From: Cephalotus follicularis | Lineage: Eukaryota > Streptophyta > Magnoliopsida > Oxalidales > Cephalotaceae | Reading direction: 5' to 3' | Length of the DNA stretch: 64,000 bases | NCBI GenBank assembly: GCA_001972305.1 | Contig: BDDD01000574.1 | Span: forward strand, 310,348 to 374,347 | Shown: positions 33,369 to 45,774 of the stretch, in pieces | How positions within the stretch are numbered: the stretch's first letter is position 1 | Layout: each line of letters opens with the position of its first letter | Made by a program: the position numbers and the translations under genes | The notes under the pieces: model-generated | The model's database searches: none | What the model was told of the DNA's origin: nothing | What the model saw: only the letters and a program-made list of their open reading frames with translations

Positions 33369-34374
33369 GAGTCTAACATGCACATCCAATGGTCCCCCCT
33401 TGACTAAAAAACTAAAATTTCAAAAATAATTGTAATGACGCTACACCATCCTTGTCTAGAAATAGTATTAAAACAAAGACATTAAAACAATTAACACCAT
33501 ATTAACGAGAGGACCTGGCGTATATTTTGTGTTGCAATAATACTTTTTCAAAGTCAACCCTAATTTCTCCATTTTTGTGCGCTTACTTTTGTTTAACCCT
33601 AATCTAACAACACAATAAGGTATTTGAGATAAAGTACGATAAATTATAATTTGGTGAGAAATTTTTTAATTTGTCACCTTATCTTATATTATTTAATATT
33701 ATTTAATATAGTGCAGTAATTTTAAGACCTTAAATTAATAATACTCATGTATAAGATGGAGTAACAAACTAAAAAATTTACTATCAACTGACAATTTATC
33801 CTGACTTATTTGAGATACTCTCTTAACATAACGTTGTAATTATATTGCACCACTTAGTAAAAAAAATTGAACGTAACCATAGATATCCAGTAAATTAGAA
33901 AACAATTTTATCATAAAACAATGGTATTTGATATACCCATTGTTAACATGGATATCGATTCTTTTGGTCTGCTTATTAGTTTCCATATAATATTGTGTTT
34001 AAATTAATTCAATTCTTCTTGCATAGTAATAATCCAATTCTCATTTTTTTTGGCCTCTTTTATATTCTTAAGCTCGATTTGAGACAAAAAGCAAGATAAT
34101 TATAAAGATTAGAACAAGAACTATATCTTATTTTAGATTACCTATAATGGCTTCGTGAAAATGTCCTTTTACTACCTTTTGTGTTCCTTCATGAAGTTCT
34201 TCTTGAGAGTTTTCTTGATGAGTGCTCTTTGGCTCTTTATGATGCGACCCATTCCCTTCACCTCTCTAGGAGATAGGTCACGTCAGGAGGAAGGATACAA
34301 TTCAACAATCCTCCACCTCAAACTGTATCATCAAAAACATATAATTCAATGATCAGATAATATCTAGGAGGCCC
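33369..34374 (-). other. Intergenic DNA, possibly ending in a copia LTR
   Basis: No host gene seen. The left part (to about 33480) continues the diverged duplication described for 24541-25887. Near 34296-34320 the minus strand reads GAGGTGGAGGATTGTTGAA, which resembles a copia polypurine tract followed by a TGTTGAAT LTR start. The sequence to its left could then be a copia LTR, but no second end was found. Confidence 0.3.
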
Positions 34375-35152
34375 GACGCTGTAACGCCTTAAACCCCAAG
34401 GGTCAACCCCTAAAGTTTGACGCGCTATGAACAGTACTATTCATTTCCAATTTAGCGAAATAATTTAAAACATTTAACAATAAGATAATGCATGCGGAAT
34501 AAATCCGATAAATATCACTTGTGTGGATATAACCCAATGTATACATCACTGTTCACAATTAAAGCTCTGCCATAGACCGGCAGGTCAAGAAATACAATAT
34601 TCCAAAAATATAAATAAGCTGGTCGTCGATCTGCTGTGGAGGAGACTCACCCGGGGCTTCAATCCTCGGCTAGCTACGAAACTCCACCTGTACCTGACCC
34701 ATTACATTAAAATGCAATGGGTCAGCGACCACTGGTCATGTAGGAACCACCACCAACTCATGCATGGAGATGCAAATACAGCAAGCATATGCGATGTAAA
34801 TAAGAGGTACAAAAATAATCCATACAGTACAATCAATAAGCAGTCACTATCAATACGGTCCGTTCAGTGTACAATTCAGTCACTAACAGCCATTCAATAA
34901 ATCCTTCCTCGGCATCCCCTACTAAAGGAAGAGCGATAACGTACTCCAGACGTTAAGGCAGAGGAGTTGGGATAGGAATAGATATTTCATTTTAGGCAGA
35001 CCGGTTCCTCGGCTTCCTCGGCTTTTAGGAAGAGCAATATACGCGCTCTAGGCGTAACAGGCCGAGGAGAGGAACATAAACATTGTACAGTGTCAGTAAC
35101 AGTCATTCAGTACACTATACAATAATAAGAACATTAACGGTAACAGTCATTG

Positions 35153-35350
35153 TGGCTCATCTCGGTCGGTGATCAGTCGGCTCATCTCAGTTGATGATCC
35201 GACGGCTCATCTCGATCGATGATCCATTGGGCTATCTTGGTGATCCACCAGGCTCAACTCAATTGGTGATCCTTTAGCTCATCTCAAAGATAGCCTTACC
35301 GGCTCATCTCGGTCGGTGATCCCGTAGGCTTATATCGGTTGGTGATCCGG
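35153..35350. repeat. Minisatellite in family B LTR
   Basis: About seven diverged units of GGCTCATCTCGGTCGGTGAT plus a few bases, period about 25-30. The matching array in the other LTR is at 51954-52150. Confidence 0.8.
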
Positions 35351-36630
35351 TACAGTACAATACATTGATACTATATTAACAGTACATTAACAATACATTA
35401 TACTAACACTACATTTCCATTCACTGTAGGGCCTGCCTTCCTTATTTTACACTATGCTACACTACACTATGCTTTATCATTCATTACTACACTTATACCC
35501 CTTTTCTATTAATATAATCCTTTCCTGTATACAGCCGTCATATCAACACTTAATTCACAAGTGGGAAATACTGTTGGTGCAGGCTATGGCACATTCGGCA
35601 TGCCACGCATCACCATCACAGTGCCCATGGTCAGGCATTGATTAACCTATACTAAGCGCAAGGCTATGTTATATATATATATAGGACAGGGTTGGGCATG
35701 CATGCAAGAGTTTGGCATAACTCTCATATGCAGGACATGCATGCCCGACTACATGCATTAGAAAGGCACCATAAACGCCATGCCCAGTGCTTGGACGCGT
35801 ATTCAACACACAGGGTGCATGGAATGGGGTACTTGCCACCGTTACATGCCCAGCAGGCATGTCCATTTATACAGGAGCATTTCCTCCTCTTGGACGCGTA
35901 CAAGGCGTGAGCTCGGGTATGGCAATGGAGAGCTTCAACGTGCTTGGCGTATAAGTGCCATGCTCGGAATCTCTCACAGTGATCACCACATAGCGCCATT
36001 GCAGGGGAAACTTGGCACCTCAGCAACTCGGCATGGGTGGCAGTGGCACCTCGGGCATATGACGATGGCTCCTCGGGTGGCCATGGAGAGCTCAGCGCTT
36101 CACATCCTCAGTACCTTGGCATGCACCCTACGCTTGTAGTGGTCAGTGGGAAAGCTCAGCGCCTGGCATGCTGAGGATGAATGCATGGCTCCTCGGACGC
36201 GTCCCTGCAATGGCACCACGGCGTAGGGTATGGCACCTCGGCAGTGGGTGCTCAACACTATGGTTCCTCGGCAGTTGGTGCTCAGCACTTGTAACACCCC
36301 GCGCCCGCAGGGCGGACACGTGACATTACTCTCAATCCAATACACAAACAATGGTCGGGACTAGTAATATAAAAATGCAAAAATCTTAAAACTTTGCAAT
36401 ACATATCATTTGCGGAAGATACAATACGAATATCCATCCACACGATGCAATACAATACAAATTCTTTACAATAACAATCTTTTTCAATACATTACATCTC
36501 AATCTTTTCACTACAATATCTCTATCAGCTTCGCGATACCCAAGCAGTCGTGCGGTCAAACGGGTCTTCAGTCCTTCTGTCCGCTGCTACCTGCTGCCCT
36601 ACCTATGCCGCACACAAAGGTACAACACAG

Positions 36631-36650
36631 CCCCACCCCGAAGGATGGGG
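36631..36650 (-). other. cUUCGg-capped hairpin in LTR A (A2)
   Basis: Reverse complement of the hairpin at 12346-12365, so in the element's RNA it again forms C(UUCG)G. Confidence 0.65.
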
Positions 36651-38502
36651 TTAGCCACACTGGCTAAGCAGAAACCTCATGCAGCATGTATGCATGTACA
36701 ATGTGCAATATCAGTGACAATCTATACAATATCAATGTGCGGTGTACAATATCAATGCATGACATGGCAAATGCATATGTACAATTGGCGATCAGACTAC
36801 CCGTATGACAGTGGCCCATAACAGAGCATACGAATAGGATCTATAACAATCAATCAATCAATGGCAGACACTCAATGGTGGTGTCTGAAACACCCAATCA
36901 ATCAATCAATCAATATCCTATAGAGCATGCGACCAGTGTCAATACAATGTCAATCAGTTAGCAGTGATCAATCCCACGGAAGGTAGTCCTTCAAAAAAGG
37001 TGGGAGATCTATCTACGGTTCTCAGTCTGGTCAGGTCTGGAACTCATAGATCTTCCAGCCTATGGCTGGGTCAATACAGTCTTGATGAGCTACAACCGAG
37101 GGAGCTACTGATACCGTTAGGGAGCTACAACCCTCAAGGGAGCATCAATCGACAATCAATCGGTACCGCTCGTCAGCGGGCTAATACAATACAATAAATG
37201 AAACGATCGACGGAATAGGTGGACAGAGTCAACAACCTAACCTGCTGACACAAATCATAAGGTCGCTCTATAGGATCCATACAATACAATCAATCGGTCA
37301 GTACAATATCGTTTCAATGTCAATAAGCAAAGTCAGTGAGTGGTGGTGTCTAATGGAGAAATGGGAACGTGCGTCCATCGTACCGACTTAGACTCACAGC
37401 AACACTTATGACTCAAGCAATCGATCAATGTATCAATACAACGTCAAAGCAAGGTCAATAAGTGGTGGTATCTAATGGAGAGATGGGAACGTGCGTCCAT
37501 TAAACCGACTTAGACTCACAACAACACTTATGACTCAAGCAATCAATCAATCAGTACAATCATTAAAAATGTTTTCAAACACTAGAACACCTCAAGTGAG
37601 GCTCTAGTCAAGTGGCAATGTGAAAAGAAGTTGAAAACCGGCTTTAAACAGTTAAAAACTCCTTTCAGTACATTAGGCGTCAATGTCTTTGGTGAAAGAC
37701 ATCGACACCTCTTTAAAACGGTGGAAAGACATCGATGTCTTTGAAGGACATCGATGTCTTTCCCTATTTGTGTAGAGATTTGGCCGAAGACGTCGATGTC
37801 CTTGGAGAAAGGCGTCGACGCTTTTCAATAAAAATAGCCTGAGAATGCGCATCGATGTATTTCCAGGGGAGAGACATCTCGAGGCAAAGACGTCGATGTC
37901 TTTGAAAGACATCGATGTCTTTGCTGCAGAATCAAAGATACAGCACTCTGATGAGAAAGACATCGACGTCCATGGGCTAGGGGTTGATGTCTTTGCTGGG
38001 CAGAGTCGATTTTATGCAGAAAATAGGGCCAATCTCAAGTCGAAAACCAATTTAAAGCCATTCCTTGAAAACCAAGGTTTAAAATCAATCATTTAAGGTT
38101 AGTAAAACTTGTTACAACCTTTCAATTTCAATTTTTGGTCTTCCTAGATCCATTAGGTCAAGGAAATCAATAAAAACCCTAGTTTCACAATTCACTTCAA
38201 TTCAATCATTCAATCACTCAATCAATCATGCAATTCAGTCAATCAATCAATAACACAATAGGCAATTCAGTAAAGAAGTCCTACCAATCACTGAAGCTTC
38301 AAAAGTTGAGCTTTCGATCACTCAATCGGCTGCTATACTGTTCAATCGCCAACCCACTACTTGCAATCGTTGTCCTTATTGATGGAGATGCAATCCGGGG
38401 CTGCAATGGTGGAAGATGGAGGCTGCTCAGCTAGAGAGAGAGGGAGAAGGATAGAGAGAAGATGATGAATGGTGAGAATGAGAGAAATGACAAAGAAATT
38501 GA

Positions 38503-38511
38503 CTTATATAG
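38503..38511 (-). promoter_or_regulatory. LTR TATA box of A2 left LTR
   Basis: CTATATAAG on the minus strand between GAATTGACT-type and AGTCAATTT arms. The right LTR has the same box at 43899-43907, which is the likely promoter for the element's own RNA. Confidence 0.65.
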
Positions 38512-38690
38512 TCAATTCAGTCAACTCTCCGAAACTCTGCCCAAAATCCCGACTATACATGCATGTGATGAATACAATCACCAATAGGTAGAGGAATACC
38601 TCAAAACAATACAATTCGATACGGTTTGATACAGTACAATACGGTACAATGTATGCATGAACAGTACAAAAGGGAATTCGGGTCATCACA

Positions 38691-38703
38691 TTCTCCCCTC
38701 CTT
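38691..38703 (-). promoter_or_regulatory. Polypurine tract of A2
   Basis: TTCTCCCCTCCTT on the plus strand reads AAGGAGGGGAGAA with the element. It is identical to the tract of A1. Confidence 0.85.
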
Positions 38704-38749
38704 AAAAGAATCTGGTCCCCAGATTCATCGGTCAATCGAGCAATCAATC

Positions 38750-40130
38750 AAATAGGAAAGGATATGTCTCTCTCATATCGTCCTCACGCTCCCAGGTGCG
38801 CTCCATAGAACCATGATACTGCCATAGAAGACTGACCAAAGGGATGGTCTTGTTCCTCAATACTCTGATCTATCGGTCAATAATCTGTATAGGAGTCTCG
38901 ATAAATGATAAGTCAGGTTCAAGCTGAATCTGACCATCCTCAATGATGTGTGAAGTATCTCGAACATATCTCCTCAACTGAGAAACATGGAACACATCAT
39001 GAACTCCCGACAATGCTGGAGGCAAGGCAAGCCTATAAGCAAGTCGTCCAATCCGATCCAATACCTCAAAAGGTCCAATAAAACGAGGAGAAAACTTTCC
39101 TTTCTTCCTGAATCTCATGACTCCTTTAGTGGGCGACACTTTGAGGAAAACATGGTCACCAACACTAAATTCCAAGTCTTTGTGATGAACATCAGCATAG
39201 CTTTTCTGTCTACTCTGTGCAACAATCAATGGGTCTCTAATCAATTTCACTTTCTCTGCGGTAATCTGTACAATCTCTAGCCCCAAAATACTCTTTTCAT
39301 CGACCTGATCTCAACAAACTGGCGATCGACACTTTCTTCCATATAGGGATTTATAGGGAGCATCTGTATGCTCTCGTGATAACTATTGTTATATGAGAAC
39401 TCAATCAAGTGTAAGTAGTCATCCCAACTACCTCCAAAGTCGAGAACGCATGCTCGAAGCATGTCTTCCAAAGTCTGAATGGTCCTTTCGGACAAACCAT
39501 CTGTTTGGGGATGAAAAGCAGTGCTAAAACTCAATTATGTACCCATAGCTAACTTTAACTTCCTCCAAAACCCGGAAGTGAAGCGAGAGTCTCGATCCGA
39601 AACAATGCTGACAGGAGCTCCATGTGCTCAACAATCTATTTCATGAACAATCTGGACAACTTTTCTCTAGAATAAGTCATCCGAATTGGTAGAAAGTGGG
39701 CCGACTTCGTGAGTCGATCAACCACAACCCATATACCATCGTGTCTGTCACGAGTCAGAGGCAACCCAGACACAAAATCCATGGTAATGTGCTCCCATTT
39801 CCACTCAGGAATGAGCAAAGGCTGAAGCAAGCCTGCCGGTCTCTGGTGTTCTGCCTTTACTTGCTGACAAGTGAGGCATCTCGATACAAACTCTGCGATT
39901 TCTCTCTTTATGCCAATCCACCAATAGCTAAGTTTTAGGTCACGATACATCTTCGTACTCCCTGGACGGACAGAGAGACGAGATTTATGAGCTTGAGAAA
40001 GAAGCTCTTCCTTCAACTCGCTATCGGCTGGAATGCAAATTATGTTCCGGTATCTCAATAACCCATCTGTAGATAAAGAGAAGTCGGGTTTCAATCCTTC
40101 ATCAATAGCAGTAGCCACTTTTGTAATTCA
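38750..40130 (-). pseudogene. Family A integrase and chromodomain-like tail (A2)
   Basis: The minus strand shows LLRYRNIICIPADSELKEEL, a zinc-binding-type N-terminus ending in SRCLTCQQVKAEHQRPAGLL, the catalytic-core sequence EWKWEHITMDFVSGLPLTRD, and [20 protein letters not shown]. The C-terminal part 39286-38870 contains FIGPFEVLDRIGRLAYRLAL and HVSQLRRYVRD, followed toward 38760 by a chromodomain-like end. This is the integration enzyme of a Tekay/Del-type element. It is broken in places. Confidence 0.9.
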
Positions 40131-40288
40131 ATATCCACTATCTGTGCATCTCTAATCCGGTCAAGCAATATAGGTTGCACCTGTATATGGGAAAGAGTCA
40201 TACAAGATAGCTTGCGACTCAATGCATCTGCAACGACATTTGCTTTTACAGGATGATATTCAATATCACAATCATAATCATTAAGAAG

Positions 40289-41590
40289 CTAAAACCACAT
40301 TCTCTGTCTCATGTTCAATTCCTTCTGTGAAAAGAGATATCTTAAACTCTTATGATCAGTAAAAACTGTGAACTTGGTCCCATAAAGGTAGTGACGCCAT
40401 TTTCCAAGAGCAAAGACGATGGCCGCCAACTCCAAGTCATGCACTGGGTAGTTTTCTTCATGTGGTTTGATCTTCCTCGATGCATATGCAATCACTTTGC
40501 CGTATTGCATAAGAACACAACCAAGCCCCTTTCCAGAAGCATCGGTGTATACAACAAAGTCTTCGTTCCCATCTGGCAAGGCTAGGACATGAGCAGAAAT
40601 CAATCTGTCTTTCAACTCTTGAAAACTTCTTTCACAATCACTATCCCATAAAAAGACAGCATTCTTCTGTGTCAATCTGGTCAACGGTGTTGCAATACGG
40701 GAAAATCCCTCAACGAACCGACAATAGTACCCTGCTAAACCCAAGAAGCTGCGAGCTTCAGAAGCATTCGTCGGTCGTTTCCAATCTTTCACTGCCTTTA
40801 CTTTCGATGGATCCACTGATAAACCGTCACCAGAAACAATATGCCCTAGAAAAGCAACCTCCGATAACCAAAACTCGCACTTGTCGAATTTGGCATACAG
40901 TCGATGATCCCTCAATGTTTACAATACAATGTAGAGGTGCTGGGCATGCTCCTCATCGGTCGTAGAATAGACCAAGAGGTCGTCAATGAACACTACAATG
41001 AACTGATCCAAATACTGTCTGAACACTCGGTTCATCAGGTCCATGAAAGCTGCAGGAGCATTAGTCACACCAAAAGGCATAACTAAGAACTCATAATGGC
41101 CATATCTCGATCTGAAAGCCGTTTTCAGAATATCCTCCGGTCTGACTTTCAACTGGTGTTAGCCCGATCTCAAGTCGAGCTTAGAAAACACTGTCGCTCC
41201 TCTAAGCTGGTCAAACAGCTCATCAATGTGCGGTAGAGGTTACTTATTTTTTACTGTAACTTTGTTGAGCTGTTGGTAGTCAATACACATATAGAGCGAT
41301 CCATCTTTCTTCTTGATAAAAAGGATAGGTGCTCCCCAAGGTGAAGCACTAGGTCTTATAAAACCTTTGTCCAAAAGATTCCGTAACTGTATCTTTAACT
41401 CTTTCAATTCTATCAGTGTCATTCGGTACAGTGCTCGAGAAATCGGTGCAGTTCCTGGTATCAAATCAATCACAAACTCTATCTCTCTGTCTGGTGGCAA
41501 CGACGTCAAATCCCGAGGAAAAACATCTCCGAACTCGCAAACTACTGAAATATCTTCCAGTTCCGGCCGCCATCTGTCTGTATCGAGCAC
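40289..41590 (-). pseudogene. Family A reverse transcriptase and RNase H (A2)
   Basis: Reverse transcriptase motifs on the minus strand include [10 protein letters not shown] (near 41240), [20 protein letters not shown] (near 41110), [11 protein letters not shown] (near 40985) and [20 protein letters not shown] (near 40850). The RNase H part follows in one long frame (40915-40289) with [40 protein letters not shown] and [20 protein letters not shown]. Spacing and motifs match a Ty3/gypsy polymerase. The region is broken, but its motifs are well kept. Confidence 0.92.
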
Positions 41591-41599
41591 ATGTGCTAG

Positions 41600-41990
41600 A
41601 AACCCCTGTCATCCCTGTCGTAGCAATCTGTCCGCATGCAAATCCGAAATCATTGGAACAAACAATGGCTCTAAGGTGCCAAGAAACCGAAAAGGTGGTC
41701 GTCCCGGAGGACTAAAAATCACTACTTTCCGATGACAATCCACCTGAGCAAAGCTAGCAGACAACCAATCCATGCCAAGAATCACATCTAGGCTATCCAT
41801 CGGTAAAACAATAAGATTGGCTAATAAGCAACGATCATCAATCTCTACAATACAATCTCTACACACTTGATCGGTGGTCGCTGACTCACCGAGAGGTGTG
41901 GATATCTCCATCAATGCAATGCAATGAATGAATGAGACAAAATGCAATGCAATGAATGAATGAGATGAACCCGGATCAATAAGAACCCGT
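41600..41990 (-). pseudogene. Family A aspartic protease region (A2)
   Basis: The minus strand shows DPGSSHSFI-type sequence near 41950, then CIVEIDDRCLLANLIVLPMD and SLDVILGMDWLSASFAQVDC (about 41795-41735), typical of the retropepsin-like protease at the start of plant Ty3/gypsy pol. It lies between the gag zinc knuckles and reverse transcriptase. Confidence 0.8.
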
Positions 41991-42118
41991 GCTGGAAGCT
42001 GAAAGAGTCAAATGGTACCTCCAATCACAACATCGGACCCTGTTGCAGCACTCGGTTTTATAGCAAACACTCTAGCTTGAACTGTCAGAGCAGAACTCAT
42101 AGGCTGCTTCCCCCTGGA

Positions 42119-43190
42119 CTATGAAGTCCCACGGGAAGAAGACGGTACACTAGCTGTCGGTCCTGGTGGAGGTGGTGCCCGCTGTGTCTGATGAAATCCT
42201 CTAGAACGAGAACTCCGAGGACAATCTCTAGAAATGTGGTCGGGACCACCACAAACCAAGCAATGGCCCAAGAACCATCTACAATTCTCGGAAGTATGGT
42301 TGGTCTTTTGACAATGCACACAAGGAACCGTAGCACTCTGACTACCGCTCCCAGAGAGTCTGGAGGGTGTACCTTGACTAGGTGCTGAAGATCGGTCTCC
42401 TCGACGTGCGTTCCTTGATCTGCCTCTCCTCCGAGGATGAGACGGGTTCCCGCTATCCTCATTGCTACCATGAGAACCAGGTGAGGGGCTACTATCAGTC
42501 TTCTGCGATTTAGCACTACCACTGTCACCACCACTCTGCCAAAAAGAATGAGTAGGCCTGGTGCGGGCTATATTTCTCATCAGTTTAGCCTCAGCTGCAA
42601 TATCCTCAAGCTGCATAGCTCAGGAAGAAATATCCGATATGGAGGTCAAGCCCAAAAGAGTCAATTCCCTCCTCAAATCCAATATCAGTCCCCGAAGGAA
42701 CTTCTTTACTCTACGCTCTTGGCCTTCCACTAAGTATGGGGCAGATCGGGCCAACTGCATGAATCTCGCCTCATACTCAGCAACTGTCATGCTTCCTTGT
42801 ACCAAGTTAGCAAATTCAATCTCTCTTCTGTCTGTCTCTACATGAGGGTAGTACCTTGCATTCAATTCTCTTTTGAAGGCCTCCCAAGAGCAGACTGTAC
42901 CATTCCTTGTCAAATCTGTGTTGACCATAGCCCACCAGTGCTCAGCTTCTCCTTGGAGCATATACACTGCCAATACCAATCTCTGTTCATCATCATATCC
43001 CATGACCTCAAAGTTCTTTTCCAAATGGGTTAGCCAAGACTCAGCAAGGGTAGGGCCAGGGAGTCCTACAAATGCTGGAGGCTGCAACTTTAAGAAGCGG
43101 CTCAACATGTCTTCCTTCCTTGGTCTACATTCAACTCTAGCCTGTTGGCGCCCCATCAGAGTATGCATCTGTGCCATGGTAGCACATAGC
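42119..43190 (-). pseudogene. Family A gag with two CCHC zinc knuckles (A2)
   Basis: The minus strand reads LKLQPPAFVGLPGPTLAESW near 43085, 'MLQGEAEHWWAMV' and 'EIEFANLVQGSMTVAEYEAR', then a serine/arginine-rich linker. Two zinc knuckles follow: CVHCQKTNHTSENC and CLVCGGPDHISRDC, each CX2CX4HX4C (about 42330-42225). Gag coats the RNA in the particle and the knuckles bind it. Two overlapping frames cover the region, so it counts as a broken fossil. Confidence 0.88.
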
Positions 43191-44086
43191 TGTCTCCTTG
43201 GAGAAAGGCATCGACGCTTTTCAATAAAAATAGCTTGAGAATGTGCATCGATGTCTTTCCAGGGGAGAGACATCTCGAGGCAAAGACGTCGATGTCTTTG
43301 AAAGACATTGATGTCTTTGCTTTAGAATCAAAGATACAGCACTCTGATGAGAAAGACATCGACGTCCATGGGCTAGGGGTCGATGTTTTTGCTGGGCAGA
43401 GTCGATTTTATGCAGAAAATAGGGCCAATGTCAAGTCAAAAACCAATTTAAAGCCATTCTTTGAAAACCAAGGTTTAAAATCAATCATTTAAGGTCAGTA
43501 AAACTTGTTACAACCTTTCAATTTCAATTTTTGGTCTTCCTAGATCCATTAGGTCAAGGAAATCAATAAAAACCCTAGTTTCATAATTCACTTCAATTCA
43601 ATCATTCAATCACTCAATCAATCATGCAATTCAGTCAATCAATCAATAACACAATAGGAAATTCAGTAAAGAAGTCCTACCAATCACTGAAGCTTCAAAA
43701 GTTGAGCTTTCGATCACTCAATCGACTGCTATGCTGTTCAATCGCCAACCCACTACTTGCAAACGCTGTCCTTATCGATGGAGATGCAATCCGGGGCTGC
43801 AATGGTGGAAGATGGAGGCTGCTCAGCTAGAGAGACAGGGAGAAGGATAGAGAGAAGAGGATGAATGGCAAGAATGAGAGAAATGACAAAGAAATTGACT
43901 TATATAGTCGATTCAGTCAACTCTCCGAAACTCTGCCCAAAATCCCGACTATACATGCATGTGATCAATACAATCACCAATAGGTATAGGAATACCTCAA
44001 AACAATACAATTCGATACGGTTCGATACAGTACAATATGGTACAATGTATGCATGAACAGTACAAAAGTGAATTCAGGTCGTCACA
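43191..44086 (-). repeat. Right LTR of A2 (5' LTR by transcription), partial
   Basis: Matches 37796-38690 of the left LTR at about 96-97% by eye and ends GGTCGTCACA. It retains the TATA palindrome (43899) and part of the TCGA palindrome cluster (43205-43390). Confidence 0.88.
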
Positions 44087-44900
44087 GCACCGTAGAACCC
44101 ATGGGAGCTCGGCACATGCTGGAAGGGAGCCCAGATGCGTTGCATGGCATGCTCGGGCAGCATGCACTAGAACATATGTTGGAGATCTCCTTTGAACATT
44201 GGACGCATGGCGTGACACTAGTCGGCACCCGTGTTGGAGAGCTCCTCGGTGCCACATGGTACGTCAGTCATGGGAGTTCGGGACTTGTGCTCGTCGGCGC
44301 CATGGCAGCTCGGGCATGGGAGCTCGTCATCATGGAAACTCGGGCATGGGAGCTCGGCACATTGCTCCTCGGTGCCATGGTAGCTCAGGTGTATGCCTGT
44401 TCATATTTTGGGCACCATCTCTGCATGCATGGAACGCATTCACAGGAGAGCCCAACACCCAGGTCGGGCGTCTTCATCCCAGGGAAGCATGCAGGAGAGC
44501 TCATCACACTGTCATGTCCTCGGCGCATAATTGGGAATGCATGGTGCAATGGCATCTTCGGCGCCATGTCAGTAGAAGGCCACAGAGGGCACCTCGGGTG
44601 TGTGTCATTGCATGCTTTGGACGGGTGAAATGGTGAGCTCGATTGCAGGGCAGAGGATGGCGTGATCGCATGCATGGTAGAGAGTTCAGGTGCCATTTTA
44701 CTGCATGCTCTGGATGCACGCTAGTTGGGCACCACTACACACTGCATGGCCATCCTCGGAACGCGTTTTTTCATCCTCGGAAGTTCTTGTGCCATGCCAT
44801 GCTTGGAACGCATGGCATTGCATCCTCGGCATGGCATCACGTAGATGCCAGAATGCTTGCTTAGCATATTTGGCACATGGGCACCAGGACACATGCATAG
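44087..44900. repeat. CTCGGC/GCATGC-rich block, B2 left LTR (right portion)
   Basis: Continuation of the block that starts near 35680. Words such as GGCAGCTCGG, GGGAGCTCGG, GCATGCTCGG and CCATGG recur every 15-40 bases without one fixed period. The overlapping frames 44053-44628 and 44199-44636 arise from this composition. The same block in the other LTR is at 52530-53838. Confidence 0.7.
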
Positions 44901-45623
44901 TGCATGGAAGGCATGCTCGACATTATTCGCCACTAAGAATAAGGCAGAGTATATATGTATATACATTACACCCCCGGGACTCAAGAATTTCATTTACTCT
45001 AATGTCCATCTCAGTCATTTTACTTTATTCTAACCATAGCAATTTCAATTTCACAAACAATACACACATAGTAAAACACTGAGTAGGTAGTAGAACCTAC
45101 CTCAACTCGACGAAGTTGTTGCACAATTTCCTTTGCTCAGCTTCACCTCTTCAATTGATTCTTCTTCCTTTGCTCACTGGACCGTGCTCTCCTTGTCTCC
45201 TTCACTCCAAAACAGCAGCAGCCGGCTCCACTCTTCTCCCTTCCTTCTATAGTCAATCTAAGGAAGGCTCTAGAATATTTGAGACAATTCCAGTAATTTC
45301 CTCTTCATTTTGGGCTGCCCATTTTCATCCCAACACTCTCTTCCTCCTCTTAATAAATTTCGGCCCAATTCTCATCCTTTTTCTCTAATGGCCCAAGTAT
45401 TATTTAAAGCCCATATTTCTTTTCTTCTTCATTAAGCCCAATTCCAAGCAAAAGTAATATTAACATATTTTAGGCCCAAAATGTCATTTATCCATTCTAA
45501 CTTAATTTCCAGTCCAATAACAGTATTACATTTTGGGCCCAATTTCCATTAAACAATTTTCGGCCTAGCATTAGGTCCAGTCCAGCGGTCATTCTTTTAT
45601 ATAATAAAATTCCGAGTGTTACA

Positions 45624-45637
45624 ATCCTCCCCCCCTT
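45624..45637 (-). promoter_or_regulatory. Polypurine tract of B2
   Basis: ATCCTCCCCCCCTT on the plus strand reads AAGGGGGGGAGGAT with the element, a classic chromovirus tract directly beside the LTR. Confidence 0.85.
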
Positions 45638-45774
45638 AAAGGAATCTCATCCCAAGATTCTAGGGTCAAACGGGTAAGGATATGTCACTTCCATATCATT
45701 TTCCCGTTCTCATGTAGCTTTTCCGATTCCATAACATTACCACTATACATTCTCTACCGGAGAATTTTTGCTGC

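Larger units (their letters stand above)
36290..38690 (-). repeat. Left LTR of A2 (3' LTR by transcription)
   Basis: Reverse complement of family A LTRs, from TGTAACACCCCGCGCCCGC to GGGTCATCACA. It contains, in minus orientation, the TATA palindrome (38503), the TCGA palindrome cluster (37675-37985) and the UUCG hairpin (36631-36650). Confidence 0.9.
36290..44086 (-). mobile_element. Family A chromovirus, copy A2, nested in B2 LTR
   Basis: Inserted in the GC-rich block of the B2 left LTR. Flanking 5-mers are GCACT (36285-36289) and GCACC (44087-44091), and the parallel uninterrupted LTR near 53110 reads GCACT once. The left LTR (36290-38690) is full length. The right LTR is represented by 43191-44086. 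Gag, protease, reverse transcriptase, RNase H, integrase and chromodomain-like tail all follow in order on the minus strand. It is broken, with about six to eight breaks, but is the best preserved chromovirus in the window. The compared LTR parts are about 96-97% alike, so it is probably younger than A1. Confidence 0.92.
34380..45623 (-). repeat. Left LTR of B2 (3' LTR by transcription), split by A2
   Basis: Starts TGTAACGCCTTAAACCCC and ends CGAGTGTTACA. It contains a minisatellite (35153-35350), a GC-rich CTCGGC/GCATGC block (about 35680-36289 and 44087-44900), and a final part with TATATATGTATATAC (44950) and many GGCCCA words. Family A element A2 sits within the GC-rich block. Without A2 it measures about 3,442 bases. 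Confidence 0.88.

Noticed and set aside
44053-44636. Overlapping 191- and 145-codon plus-strand ORFs
   Set aside because: Composition-driven frames in the family B LTR block. The first begins in A2 LTR sequence and crosses the insertion junction, so it cannot be an ancestral gene.
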